Assembly (NCBI RefSeq): GCF_003086795.1
Contig: NZ_CP026003.1
Location: 4,351,179-4,415,178, forward strand
Direction: 5' to 3'
DNA from: Stenotrophomonas sp. SAU14A_NAIMI4_5
GTDB lineage: Bacteria; Pseudomonadota; Gammaproteobacteria; Xanthomonadales; Xanthomonadaceae
Length of the DNA: 64,000 nucleotides
Shown: positions 18,887 through 27,184 of the stretch, in pieces
Layout of the letters: each line of letters starts with the position of its first letter
How positions within the stretch are numbered: position 1 is the first letter of the stretch
Made by a program: the position numbers and the translations under genes
The notes under the pieces: generated by a model
The model's input: only the letters and a program-made list of their open reading frames with translations
What the model was told of the DNA's origin: nothing
Database searches by the model: none

Positions 18887-19690
18887 TCAACCTGCGTCGG
18901 GCAGGCGGAAGAACGTGCGCGTGGCAGCCGTGGCATTGGCCGCGGTCACCGCTACGTCTTCGCCACGGTCGCGGGCCAGTTCCTCGACGATGTGCGAGAG
19001 GAACATCGGCTCGTTGCGGCGGTCCTTCGGCATCGGCTTCAGCGTGCGCGGCAGCAGGTACGGCGCGTCGGTCTCGATCATCAGGCGGTTGGCCGGGATG
19101 TTCTTCACCAGCTCGCGCAGGTGCGCGCCACGGCGCTCGTCGCACAGCCAGCCGGTGATGCCGATGTACCAGTCCTGGTCCAGGTAATCGAACAGCTCGT
19201 CACGTTCGCCGGTGAAGCAATGCACCACCGCCGGGCCGAGGCGGCCTTCGAAGTTCTTCATCTGCGCCATGAAATCGGCATGCGCATCGCGCTGGTGCAG
19301 GAACAGCGGCTTGCCATTGTCCGCGGCCAGCTGCAGCTGGCGCTCGAACGCGCGGTGCTGCGCCGGGCGCGGCGAGAAATCACGGAAGTAATCCAGCCCG
19401 CACTCGCCCACCGCCACCACTTCCGGGTGCGCATGCAGTGCGCGCATTTCGGCGTCGCACTCCTCGGTGTATTCCACCGCGTGGTGCGGGTGCACGCCGG
19501 CGGTGGCGTACAGGAAACCGGGGTGCTGCTGGGCCAGCTGCACGGCCAGCGGGGAGTGCTCGCGGCTGGCGCCGGTGATGACCATCTGCACCACGCCGGC
19601 CTGCCGTGCACGGTCCAGGACGGCATCGCGGTCGCGGTCGAAGGAGTCGTGGGTCAGGTTGGCGCCGATATCGATCAGGTGCATGGTCAT
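18887..19690 (-). CDS. tatD: TatD family metal-dependent DNase
   Basis: A protein of 267 residues (265 if the second Met of MTM is used). The TIM-barrel hydrolase motifs are in order: DIGANLTHDSF (variant of the HxH strand, as in true TatD), GVHPHHA, VGECGLDYFRDFSPRPAQ, LFLHQRDAH, VHCFTGERDEL, and IETDAPYLLP. TatD enzymes are cytosolic 3'-5' exonucleases active on DNA and in oxidative damage repair. The motif GANLT at the start, rather than DTHCHL, separates it from YcfH/YjjV paralogues. It faces hrpB divergently with 61 bases between starts. Confidence 0.88.
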   Translation of the reverse strand: MTMHLIDIGANLTHDSFDRDRDAVLDRARQAGVVQMVITGASREHSPLAVQLAQQHPGFLYATAGVHPHHAVEYTEECDAEMRALHAHPEVVAVGECGLDYFRDFSPRPAQHRAFERQLQLAADNGKPLFLHQRDAHADFMAQMKNFEGRLGPAVVHCFTGERDELFDYLDQDWYIGITGWLCDERRGAHLRELVKNIPANRLMIETDAPYLLPRTLKPMPKDRRNEPMFLSHIVEELARDRGEDVAVTAANATAATRTFFRLPDAG

Positions 19691-19751
19691 CGCGGGGGAA
19701 AAGTGCCCGCGCATTGTACCCGCGCCGGCCATGGCCCCTTATCCTTTGCAC

Positions 19752-22256
19752 ATGAACGCCCCGCTCTTCCCGATTTCCCCGCTGCTGCCGCAGATCCAGC
19801 AGCACCTGGCCGCGCAGCCGCGGCTGGTGCTGGAAGCGCCGCCCGGCGCCGGCAAGACCACCCAGGTGCCGCTGGCCCTGCTCGATGCGCCGTGGCTGCA
19901 GGACCGCAGGATCATCCTGCTGGAACCGCGCCGGGTGGCCGCACGCAGCGCCGCGTTGTTCATGGCGCGGCAGCTGGGCGAAGAGGTGGGCGGCACCGTC
20001 GGCTACCGCATCCGCTTCGAGAACAAGATCTCGGCGCGCACCCGCATTGAAGTGGTCACCGAGGGCATTCTGACCCGCATGCTGCAGGATGACCCGATGC
20101 TGGAAACGGTCGGCGCGATCCTGTTCGATGAATTCCACGAGCGCCACCTCAGTGGCGACCTCGGCCTGGCCCTGGCGCTGGACGTGCAGGCGCAGCTGCG
20201 CGACGACCTGCGGCTGGTGGTGATGTCGGCCACGCTGGATGGCGAGCGGCTTGCCCGCTTCCTCGATGCGCCGCGCCTGAGCAGCGAGGGCCGCAGCTAC
20301 CCGGTGGCGATCAGCCATTTCCCGGCGCGCCGCGATGAGGCGCTGGAACTGCAGGTGCGCCGCGCGGTGCAGCAGGCCCTGGCCGAGCATCCCGGCGACC
20401 TGCTGGTGTTCCTGCCCGGCCAGCGCGAGATCGCGCGCGTGCAGGCGGGCCTGCAGGAATCGCTGGACGGCAGCATCGAGGTGCTGGCGCTGCACGGCGA
20501 GCTGCCGGTGGAACAGCAGGCACGCGTGCTGCAGGTCGCCAGCGATGGCCGCCGCCGCGTGGTGCTGGCCACCAACGTGGCCGAATCTTCGGTGACCCTG
20601 CCCGGCGTGCGCGTGGTGATCGACAGCGGCCAGGCGCGCGAGCCGCGCTACGACCCCAACAGCGGCTTCACCCGGCTGGACGTGGTGGCCATCGCCCAGG
20701 CTTCGGCCGACCAGCGCGCCGGCCGTGCCGGACGCGTGGCCGAGGGCGTGGCGTGGCGGCTGTGGCCGCAGTCGCAGCGGCTGGAGCCGCAGCGCCGCGC
20801 CGAGATCGACCAGGTGGAACTGGCCGGGCTGGCACTGGAACTGGCGGCCTGGGGCAGCAGCGACCTGCGTTTCCTCGATCCGCCGCCGTCCGGCCCGATG
20901 GCCGCCGCACGCGAACTGCTGCAACGCCTGGGCGCACTGTCGGACACCGGCGCGATCACCGCACTCGGTCGCCGCGTACTGGCGCTGGGCACGCACCCGC
21001 GCATGGCGGCGATGCTGCTGGCCGCGCCCGATGCGCGCGCACAGGCGCTGGCCGCCGATCTGGCCGCGCTGCTGGAAGCACGCGATCCGCTGCGCCAGGG
21101 CGGCGATGCGCTGGCCGCACGCTGGCGTGCGCTGGCGGCATTCCGCAACGGTCGTGCGCCGTCCGATGCCAACCGCAGCGGCCTGGCCGCCATCGATGCG
21201 GCCGCCAAGCAGTGGCGCCGACGCCTGCGCTGCGAGGCGACGCCGCCCAGCAGCATCGAAGCGCATGAGCTGGGTGATCTGCTCGCCCACGCCTTCCCCG
21301 ACCGCATCGGTTTCCAGCACCCCAGCGATCCGCTGCGCTACCTGCTGGCCAACGGCCGCAGCGCGCGCCTGCATGAACTGAGCGACCTGCGCGGCGAGCC
21401 GTGGCTGGTGGTCAGCGAGCTGCGCTATGAAGCACGCGATGCCCTGCTGCTGCGCGCCGCGCCCGTGGATGAAAACGCGTTGCGCGCAGCATGGCCGCAG
21501 CGCTTCGTCACCGAGGACGCCGTGCGCTGGGACAGCGAGCGCCGCGCCCTGGTGGCCCTGCGCGAGACGCGCTTCGACCGCATCGTGCTGGACAGCCGCT
21601 CCGCCGGCCGCGTCGACCCGCAGCATGCCGCGCAGGCGCTGACCGATGCGGTGGCCGAGCTCGGCCTGTCCGCGCTGCCGTGGACCGAAGGCCTGCGCCA
21701 ATGGCAGGCGCGGGTGGAATCGCTGCGCCGCTGGATGCCCGAACTCGGCCTGCCCGACTGCAGCGACGCCGCCCTGCTGGCCACCCGCGCGCAGTGGCTG
21801 CAGCCGGCGTTCGCCGGCAAGACGCGGCTGGATGCCCTGGACGAGAGCAGCTTCGCCGAAGCGCTGAAGTCGCCGCTGGAATGGTCGCAGCGGCAGCTGG
21901 TGGAGCGCCATGCGCCGACCCGCATCACCGTGCCCTCGGGGCTGGAGCGGCCGATCAGCTACGCGCTGGACAGCGAGAGCGGCGAGCCGCTGCCGCCGGT
22001 GCTGGCGGTGAAGCTGCAGGAGCTGTTCGGCCTGGCCGACACCCCGCGCATCGCCGATGGCCGCGTACCGCTGACCCTGCACCTGCTGTCGCCGGGCGGC
22101 CGCCCACTGCAGGTCACCCAGGACCTGCGCAACTTCTGGGAAAACACCTATGCCGAGGTGAAGAAGGAAATGAAGGGCCGCTACCCGCGCCATCCGTGGC
22201 CGGACGACCCGTGGACGGCGACCGCCACGCACCGGGCCAAGCCGCGCGGCACCTGA
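19752..22256 (+). CDS. hrpB: ATP-dependent helicase HrpB
   Basis: A protein of 834 residues, normal for HrpB. DEAH/RHA helicase motifs: I in LEAPPGAGKTTQVPLAL, Ia LLEPRRVAARSAA, II FDEFHERHL (DEFH variant), III VVMSATLDGERLA, V VVLATNVAESSVTLPGVRVVIDSG, VI QASADQRAGRAGR. The HrpB-specific C-terminal domain ends with LRNFWENTYAEVKKEMKGRYPRHPWPDDPW, a highly conserved signature. HrpB is a cytosolic RNA/DNA helicase of unclear cellular role. The start MNAPLFPISPLLP is chosen; an in-frame ATG seven codons earlier is possible. Confidence 0.93.
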   Translation: MNAPLFPISPLLPQIQQHLAAQPRLVLEAPPGAGKTTQVPLALLDAPWLQDRRIILLEPRRVAARSAALFMARQLGEEVGGTVGYRIRFENKISARTRIEVVTEGILTRMLQDDPMLETVGAILFDEFHERHLSGDLGLALALDVQAQLRDDLRLVVMSATLDGERLARFLDAPRLSSEGRSYPVAISHFPARRDEALELQVRRAVQQALAEHPGDLLVFLPGQREIARVQAGLQESLDGSIEVLALHGELPVEQQARVLQVASDGRRRVVLATNVAESSVTLPGVRVVIDSGQAREPRYDPNSGFTRLDVVAIAQASADQRAGRAGRVAEGVAWRLWPQSQRLEPQRRAEIDQVELAGLALELAAWGSSDLRFLDPPPSGPMAAARELLQRLGALSDTGAITALGRRVLALGTHPRMAAMLLAAPDARAQALAADLAALLEARDPLRQGGDALAARWRALAAFRNGRAPSDANRSGLAAIDAAAKQWRRRLRCEATPPSSIEAHELGDLLAHAFPDRIGFQHPSDPLRYLLANGRSARLHELSDLRGEPWLVVSELRYEARDALLLRAAPVDENALRAAWPQRFVTEDAVRWDSERRALVALRETRFDRIVLDSRSAGRVDPQHAAQALTDAVAELGLSALPWTEGLRQWQARVESLRRWMPELGLPDCSDAALLATRAQWLQPAFAGKTRLDALDESSFAEALKSPLEWSQRQLVERHAPTRITVPSGLERPISYALDSESGEPLPPVLAVKLQELFGLADTPRIADGRVPLTLHLLSPGGRPLQVTQDLRNFWENTYAEVKKEMKGRYPRHPWPDDPWTATATHRAKPRGT

Positions 22257-22259
22257 GCG

Positions 22260-22332
22260 GTAGTGCCGGCCGCTGGCCGGCAGACGCCGTGTACTAGATG
22301 CCCTGGGGTTGCCGGCCAGCGGCCGGCACTAC
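22260..22332. repeat. Inverted SMAG doublet (REPIN-like)
   Basis: Outward-facing GTAGTGCCGGCC palindromes flanking a spacer of about 27 bases, just after hrpB. Same design as 18793-18849 and 40985-41059. Confidence 0.88.
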
Positions 22333-22458
22333 CGGGTGCAGACCCTGCCTGATCCTGAATGGACCGGGTAAAGTCACCTCATCGACCGCCCTGACTGACA
22401 TACCGTTTACAGGCAGCACGACACACTGGACTTCGACCCGAGGCAAAGGACCCCACGA

Positions 22459-22848
22459 ATGAGCAAGCTGACCGTTATCACCGACCGCGCCCTGGAGCGC
22501 GCCCTGGAACTGGCGCACACCGCGGGTGACGGCCTGAAGAGCGCTGGTGGCAGCCTGCGCCATTTCGGCCCGCAGGCCAGTGACTGGATCAAGACCGGCG
22601 CCGCCGTGGGTGCGGTGAAGACCGGCGGCAAGGTCGCCACCAAGTTCGTGCGCCGCAATCCGGCCGTGGCCATCACCGCCGCTGCGGTGGGCGTGGGCCT
22701 GCTGGGCTATGCGCTGTACCGCAAGCAGCAGAAGAAGAAGGCGGCCAACGGCCAGGTGGTGAATGGACAGGCCAAGCGCATCAACGCGCGTGACCGCCGC
22801 AACCACACCGTGGTGGACGAGCACAGCGACATCGGCAGCGATGCCTGA
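22459..22848 (+). CDS. Small single-pass membrane protein of unknown function (129 aa)
   Basis: The N-terminal half is amphipathic and helical (DRALERALELAHTAGDGLKSAGGSLRHFGPQASDWIKTGAAVGAVKTGG...). A single glycine/alanine-rich membrane helix lies at about 73-91 (AVAITAAAVGVGLLGYALYR), followed by a very basic stretch (KQQKKKAANGQ) and a polar tail. The overall plan (helical soluble part, RRNP, then a small hydrophobic helix near the C-terminus) recalls ElaB/YqjD-type ribosome-associated membrane proteins, but the sequence is not close enough to claim that. Neighbours give no functional clue. Confidence 0.65.
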   Translation: MSKLTVITDRALERALELAHTAGDGLKSAGGSLRHFGPQASDWIKTGAAVGAVKTGGKVATKFVRRNPAVAITAAAVGVGLLGYALYRKQQKKKAANGQVVNGQAKRINARDRRNHTVVDEHSDIGSDA

Positions 22849-22856
22849 GTCTGACG

Positions 22857-22896
22857 GGGTCGGATCCCTTCCGCAGGAAGGGCTCCGACCCTTTTC
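22857..22896 (+). terminator. Palindromic repeat acting as terminator
   Basis: A 16-base stem (GGGTCGGATCCCTTCC / GGAAGGGCTCCGACCC, one mismatch) with a GCA loop followed by TTTTC. It belongs to the GGGGTC palindrome subfamily also found at 3539, 25534, 25607 and 38998, here placed between convergent genes. Confidence 0.7.
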
Positions 22897-22912
22897 ATTT
22901 CTGCAGTTCGGC

Positions 22913-23452
22913 TCAGCCGATCTGCCGCCACTGCCCCGGCTGCAGGTCATCCAGCCGGTACGGCCCCATCGACACGCGTACCAGGCGCAGGGTCGGCAGG
23001 TTCACCGCCGCGGTCATCCGCCGCACCTGGCGGTTGCGGCCTTCGCGGATCGTGATGGCCAGCCAGCTGTCCGGCACGGTCTTGCGGAAACGCACCGGCG
23101 GATTGCGCAGCCACAGCTCCGGCGCCGGATCGAGGCGCTCGATCTTCGCCGGTAAAGTCGGCCCATCGTTCAGGACCACGCCGTCGCGCAGCTGCTGCAG
23201 CTGCTCATCGCTGGGCGTGCCTTCCACCTGCACCCAGTAGGTCTTGTCGGCCTTGTGCTTCGGGTCGGTCAGCTTGTGCGCCAGCGTGCCGTTGTCGGTC
23301 AGCAGCAGCAGGCCCTCGCTGTCATGGTCAAGCCGGCCGGCAGCGTACACGCGCGGCGGCAGGCCGAAGCCGGCCAGGGTCGGCCGCGGCGGCACGCTGC
23401 GGTCGGTGAACTGGCAGAGCACGTTGAAGGGCTTGTTGAAGGCGATCAGCAT
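22913..23452 (-). CDS. rluE: 23S rRNA pseudouridine synthase RluE-type
   Basis: A protein of 179 residues of the RsuA/RluB/E/F group without an S4 domain, the layout of RluE, which modifies U2457 of 23S rRNA in E. coli. The catalytic Asp42 lies in YAAGRLDHDSEGLLLLT. Other family motifs: IAFNKPFNVLCQFT at the start, HKLTDPKHKADKTYWVQVEG and ITIREGRNRQVRRMTAAVNLPTLRLVRV. The start MLIAFNKPF at 23452 is chosen over a longer frame. Site specificity is inferred from the family. Confidence 0.88.
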   Translation of the reverse strand: MLIAFNKPFNVLCQFTDRSVPPRPTLAGFGLPPRVYAAGRLDHDSEGLLLLTDNGTLAHKLTDPKHKADKTYWVQVEGTPSDEQLQQLRDGVVLNDGPTLPAKIERLDPAPELWLRNPPVRFRKTVPDSWLAITIREGRNRQVRRMTAAVNLPTLRLVRVSMGPYRLDDLQPGQWRQIG

Positions 23453-23532
23453 TGCGGGAACGGCAGGCGGCGGGGTGATGCATTGTCCCACGCCGCGCTG
23501 CGCGCTCGCCGGGCGGGCCCGGCGTCATCGGT

Positions 23533-24390
23533 TTACGGCTTCACGAACCGCAGGGTCATGCGGTCGCTCTCGCCGATGGCCTGGTACTTGGCGTCGTCGG
23601 CCTTGTCGTGCTGGTTGGTCGGCGGCAGGGTCCAGACACCGTTCGGGTGGTCCTTGGTGTCACGCGGGTTGGCATTGACCTCGGTGCGCGCATCCAGCTT
23701 GAAGCCGGCGGCCTCGGCCATGGCGATCACCTGCTGCTGGCCGACATAGCCGGTGTCGTCGTCATCGGCGACGTCGGCCTTGGCGCGATGCTCGACCACG
23801 CCCAGCACGCCGCCCGGCTTCAGCACATTGAAGAAGCCCTGGAACATGCCCTGCGCCTGGCCGGCCTTGCGCCAGTTGTGCACGTTGCGGAAGGTCAGCA
23901 CCACGTCGGCCGAATTGGCCGGGCCGAACACCGGCTTGGCCGGGTCGTAGCCGACCACGGCGGCCTTGTCGAACTGGGCCGGCGCACCGGCAAACTTCTT
24001 TTCCAGGCCGTCGCGGCTGCGCTGCTGGTAATCGCGGCCACGGCCTTCGGGCACTGCGGCCGGATCGACCACGGCGGCGATGTAGTGGCCCTTGTCACGC
24101 AGCAGCGGCGCCAGGATTTCCGAGTACCAGCCGTTGCCGGGGGTGATCTCGATGACGGTCTTTTCCGGTGCGACCTTGAAGAAGGCCAACGACTGAGCCG
24201 GATGGCGGTAGTTGTCGCGTTTCACATTGGCGGGGTCGCGGGTCGATGCCTTCACCGCGGCATCGATGGCCGGCGAGACCTGGATCTTCGCCGGTGCCAC
24301 CGTGGCCGGTGCAGCGAATGCGGGAACAGCAACGAGCAGGGCCGAGGCAAGCAGCAGGCGGCAGCTACGCAGGGACGAGGCAGCGATCAT
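23533..24390 (-). CDS. Exported class I SAM-dependent methyltransferase
   Basis: A protein of 285 residues. A clear signal peptide (MIAASSLRSCRLLLASALLVAVPAFAAP) precedes a methyltransferase-like fold. Motif I is VIEITPGNGWYSE, then NSADVVLTFRNVHNW (motif IV region), FFNVLKPGGVLGVVEHRA (motif V/VI). The C-terminal part has EAAGFKLDARTEV and ends in DRMTLRFVKP. Families of exported predicted methyltransferases of this type exist in proteobacteria (COG4798), but how S-adenosylmethionine would reach them outside the cytoplasm is unknown. It is divergent from the aldo/keto reductase at 24561, with a small dyad between them. Confidence 0.8.
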   Translation of the reverse strand: MIAASSLRSCRLLLASALLVAVPAFAAPATVAPAKIQVSPAIDAAVKASTRDPANVKRDNYRHPAQSLAFFKVAPEKTVIEITPGNGWYSEILAPLLRDKGHYIAAVVDPAAVPEGRGRDYQQRSRDGLEKKFAGAPAQFDKAAVVGYDPAKPVFGPANSADVVLTFRNVHNWRKAGQAQGMFQGFFNVLKPGGVLGVVEHRAKADVADDDDTGYVGQQQVIAMAEAAGFKLDARTEVNANPRDTKDHPNGVWTLPPTNQHDKADDAKYQAIGESDRMTLRFVKP

Positions 24391-24477
24391 CGGGGCGATT
24401 CCAGCGGAAGATGCGGCGAGACTAGCAGCCGCCGCGTGCAAGGTGTTCACAAAACGTTAGCCACGCGCTCCGCGACG

Positions 24478-24495
24478 GAACACTGTTTTGTGTTC
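24478..24495. promoter_or_regulatory. Candidate operator dyad in divergent promoter gap
   Basis: GAACAC-N6-GTGTTC, a perfect 6+6 dyad, lies between the methyltransferase and aldo/keto reductase genes. A second GTGTTC half-site with the same ACAAAAC flank occurs at 24443-24456. No regulator is encoded next to it. Confidence 0.35.
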
Positions 24496-24560
24496 GACGC
24501 CGCAGCGCGGTCACACAGCGCGTTCTATGCTGCAGGACTACCCCCAAGGAGTCCGTGCCC

Positions 24561-25517
24561 ATGACGGCAACCCGCGAACTGGGCCGTTCCGGCCTGCATG
24601 TACGTCCGCTCGCCTTCGGTGGCAACGTGTTTGGCTGGAGCGCCGATGAGAAGGCCAGCTTCGCCCTGCTCGATGCCTTCGTCGATGCCGGCTTCAACCT
24701 GGTCGACACCGCTGATGTCTATTCGGCCTGGGTACCGGGCAACGAAGGCGGTGAATCGGAAACGCTGATCGGCAAGTGGTTCGCGCGCAGCGGCAAGCGC
24801 GACAAGGTGGTGCTGGCGACCAAGGTGGCCAAGTGGGCAGAACGCCCCGGTCTGACCCCGGACAACATCAACGCTGCGGTGGAAGATTCGCTGCGCCGCC
24901 TGCAGACCGATGTGATCGATCTGTACCAGGCCCACGAGGACGATGAATCCACGCCGCTTGAAGCAACCTTGGCCGCGTTCGGCCGGCTGATCGAAGCGGG
25001 CAAGGTGCGCGCCATCGGTGCGTCCAACTACAGCGCCACGCGCCTGGCCGATGCGCTGAAGGTGTCCACCGATTACAAGCTGCCGCGCTATGAAACCCTG
25101 CAGCCGGAGTACAACCTGTACGACCGCGCCGGTTACGAGAAGGAACTGGAACCGCTGGTGCAGCGCGAACAGATCGGCGTGATCGGTTATTACGCACTGG
25201 CCAGTGGTTTCCTCAGCGGCAAATACCGCACCCCGGCCGATGCCAGCAAGAGCCCGGCGCGCGGCGAGAACGTGGTCAAGCGCTACCTGAACCCGCGGGG
25301 CCTGCGCATCCTGCAGGCACTGGATGATGTGGCCAGCAAGCACAACGCCAGTGCCGCGCAGATCGCGCTGGCGTGGCAGATCGCACGGCCGTCGATCACC
25401 GCGCCGATCGTCAGCGCCACCAGCGTCGAGCAGCTGCACGACCTGCTGGCGGCCGCCAATGTCGGCCTGAGCGTGCAGGACATCGCACAGCTGGACGCGG
25501 CCAGCGTCGAGGGTTGA
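24561..25517 (+). CDS. Aldo/keto reductase
   Basis: A protein of 318 residues, TIM-barrel NADPH-dependent oxidoreductase. Catalytic tetrad candidates: Asp and Tyr in LVDTADVYSAW, Lys in LATKVAKW, His in YQAHEDDESTP. The nucleotide-binding end IVSATSVEQLHDLLAA matches the AKR11-13 (YajO/MsrR-like) style. RLGRSGL-like start ELGRSGLHV is typical. An AAGGAG site lies 9 bases before the ATG at 24561 and only 3 bases before an in-frame GTG at 24555, so the ATG is chosen. Substrate is unknown. Confidence 0.85.
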   Translation: MTATRELGRSGLHVRPLAFGGNVFGWSADEKASFALLDAFVDAGFNLVDTADVYSAWVPGNEGGESETLIGKWFARSGKRDKVVLATKVAKWAERPGLTPDNINAAVEDSLRRLQTDVIDLYQAHEDDESTPLEATLAAFGRLIEAGKVRAIGASNYSATRLADALKVSTDYKLPRYETLQPEYNLYDRAGYEKELEPLVQREQIGVIGYYALASGFLSGKYRTPADASKSPARGENVVKRYLNPRGLRILQALDDVASKHNASAAQIALAWQIARPSITAPIVSATSVEQLHDLLAAANVGLSVQDIAQLDAASVEG

Positions 25518-25533
25518 TCGCCGCATCCACGCC

Positions 25534-25643
25534 GGGGTCGGATCCCTTTCGCAGAAAGGGCTCTGACCCCAACGGCGCGGACCAAGGTCGGCGTCAAGGC
25601 GAGTCAGGGGTCAGAGCCCTTTCTGCGAAAGGGATCTGACCCC
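25534..25643. repeat. Inverted pair of GGGGTC palindromes
   Basis: Copies at 25534-25570 and 25607-25643 are nearly identical in opposite orientation, each an imperfect hairpin of the form GGGGTCRGAKCCCTTTC...CTGACCCC. The pair sits between convergent genes. Confidence 0.88.
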
Positions 25644-25650
25644 GCTGCGC

Positions 25651-26556
25651 TCAGCGCGGCACGCTGTCCTCACCCACCAGCGCGTGATGCACGCCGATGC
25701 CGGCACGCACGCCTTCGGCCATCGCCAGGGTAATGTTGCCGACCGTGGTCGCGTCGCCCGCGGCGTACACGTTCGCCACCGAGGTCTGCTTCATCATGTC
25801 GACCTCGACCAGCACGCCCAGCGGGCTTTCCACCAGCGCACAGCCGAGCTGCTGCACCAGCGGCGTGGCCATCTGCTGCATGGCCGGCACGAACAGCGCA
25901 CGCTGGGCGATGCGGCGACCATCGGCCAGTTCCACTTCCAGCCACGTCGGCTGTTCGCCCTGCACGCCCACCACCGGGATGATCTCGATCTGCACGCCGC
26001 GCTGCTGCATGGCGGCCTGCTCTTCATCGCTGATCGGCAGGCCCTGGCTGAAGAAGGTGACGTTGCCCCAGTCGGCGAACAGCGTCGCCTTGGCCGCCGA
26101 CATCGGGTGGCCGCCGAGCAGGCCGATGGCACCGCCGCCGACTTCGTAGCCATGGCAGTACGGGCAGTGCAGCACGGTGCTGCCCCAGCGTTCGGCCAGG
26201 CCCGGTAGTTCTGGCAGCTGGTCGGCGATGCCGGTGGCCAGCAGCAGCTTGCGCGCGGCCAGCACCTGGCCATCGGCGGTACGCACCTCCACGCCCTCGG
26301 CCGTGGACTGCGCGTGCACCACTTCGCCCTGCAGCCAGCGCACGGTGGGGTAATCGAGCAGCTGCTGGCGCGCGTTCTTCAGCAGCTCGGCGCCGCTGAT
26401 GCCGTCCTGGCCGGGCACGCCATGCGAGTGGCTGGCGGCGCGATTGCGCGGCAGGCCGCTGTCGATGATGGTGACCGGGCGGCGCGCGCGGGCCAGGATC
26501 AGGCCGGCGGCAATGCCGGCGTAGCTGCCGCCGACGATGAGGACATCAGGATTCAT
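25651..26556 (-). CDS. Thioredoxin reductase-like FAD/NAD(P) oxidoreductase
   Basis: A protein of 301 residues. FAD motif VLIVGGSYAGIAAGLILARARRPVTIID, redox-active disulfide Cys131/Cys134 in CPYCHGYE, NAD(P) motif AIGLLGGHPMSAAKA (GxGxxS-like variant) and the second FAD motif VYAAGDATTV. It is shorter than TrxB and of the low-molecular-weight type often linked to Rrf2 regulators. The start codon lies inside the regulator gene (11-base overlap), so both are co-transcribed. A likely role is thiol redox defence; the substrate is not evident. Confidence 0.85.
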   Translation of the reverse strand: MNPDVLIVGGSYAGIAAGLILARARRPVTIIDSGLPRNRAASHSHGVPGQDGISGAELLKNARQQLLDYPTVRWLQGEVVHAQSTAEGVEVRTADGQVLAARKLLLATGIADQLPELPGLAERWGSTVLHCPYCHGYEVGGGAIGLLGGHPMSAAKATLFADWGNVTFFSQGLPISDEEQAAMQQRGVQIEIIPVVGVQGEQPTWLEVELADGRRIAQRALFVPAMQQMATPLVQQLGCALVESPLGVLVEVDMMKQTSVANVYAAGDATTVGNITLAMAEGVRAGIGVHHALVGEDSVPR

Positions 26557-27001
26557 GGGGACCTTCCAGGGAACGGTGATGGGCAAGATGGCGGGCGAAG
26601 TCGGCGCCCAGCTGGTCCAGGGTGCTGGCCTGCAGGCGCGCTTCGAGCAGGCGCTGGGCCTCGCGCGCGCCGTCCTGCAGGGCCTGGTTGACCAGCTGCT
26701 GGATCGGGCAGCCACCGCCGCTGTCGCGCTGGCCGACCTGCACCAGCGGCGGCGCACCAACGGCCAGGTAGATGTCGTGCAGGCTGATCTGCGCTGCATC
26801 GCGTGCCAGCTGGCTGCCGCCGCCGTGGCCGCGCGTGCTGCGCACCAGCCCGGCCTTGTGCATCTGCGCCAGCAGGCGGCGGATCACCACCGGGTGGGTC
26901 GGCAGGCAGGTGGCCAGCTGTTCGGAGGTACGCGGGCCTTCCTGGCCGACCAGGTGGGCCATCACGTGCAGGGCGTCGGAGAGCGGGTCTGCGGATTTCA
27001 T
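26546..27001 (-). CDS. Rrf2 family transcriptional regulator (YwnA-like)
   Basis: A protein of 151 residues. A winged helix-turn-helix covers about 8-70 (SEQLATCLPTHPVVIRRLLAQMHKAGLVRSTRGHGGGSQLAR, with the G-GG wing). The rest is a dimerisation helix region. Only two cysteines are present (Cys32, Cys98), not the three-Cys cluster of Fe-S members such as IscR/NsrR, which points to the YwnA/YwgB-type thiol-sensing or cluster-free branch. The start codon touches a perfect palindrome (27001-27019), and a -35/-10 pair placed over it predicts a leaderless transcript. It controls itself and the downstream oxidoreductase. Confidence 0.87.
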   Translation of the reverse strand: MKSADPLSDALHVMAHLVGQEGPRTSEQLATCLPTHPVVIRRLLAQMHKAGLVRSTRGHGGGSQLARDAAQISLHDIYLAVGAPPLVQVGQRDSGGGCPIQQLVNQALQDGAREAQRLLEARLQASTLDQLGADFARHLAHHRSLEGPHES

Positions 27002-27019
27002 GTAACTACGATAGTTACA
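27001..27019. promoter_or_regulatory. Perfect 8+3+8 palindrome, probable Rrf2 operator
   Basis: TGTAACTA-CGA-TAGTTACA. It is the only such AT-rich dyad nearby and overlaps the ATG of the rrf2 gene and its predicted -10 box, an ideal position for autorepression. Confidence 0.75.
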
Positions 27020-27036
27020 TTTAAACCACCTGTCGA
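27008..27036 (-). promoter_or_regulatory. Predicted sigma-70 promoter of the rrf2 operon
   Basis: Minus strand: TCGACA (-35, 27036-27031), 17-base spacer, TATCGT (-10, 27013-27008). Transcription would begin about 7 bases on, at or beside the A of the ATG (27001), giving a leaderless mRNA. No Shine-Dalgarno sequence precedes this ATG, which agrees. Confidence 0.5.
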
Positions 27037-27184
27037 GGGTCCGCTTTCGTTCCATTTGGACACATCTGTCCTATATCACGCGCCCTTCACATCATTGAAC
27101 GCAACGGTAATGTGATCGGCTTCGCACTTCAGCGGACTCAAGCGCGGTCGATACCGCATCGCCCCCCTTCCAAGAGTCCGCTCC

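Noticed and set aside
19380..22232. 950-codon minus-strand open frame
   Set aside because: Antisense shadow of hrpB, rich in His/Arg/Gln without motifs.
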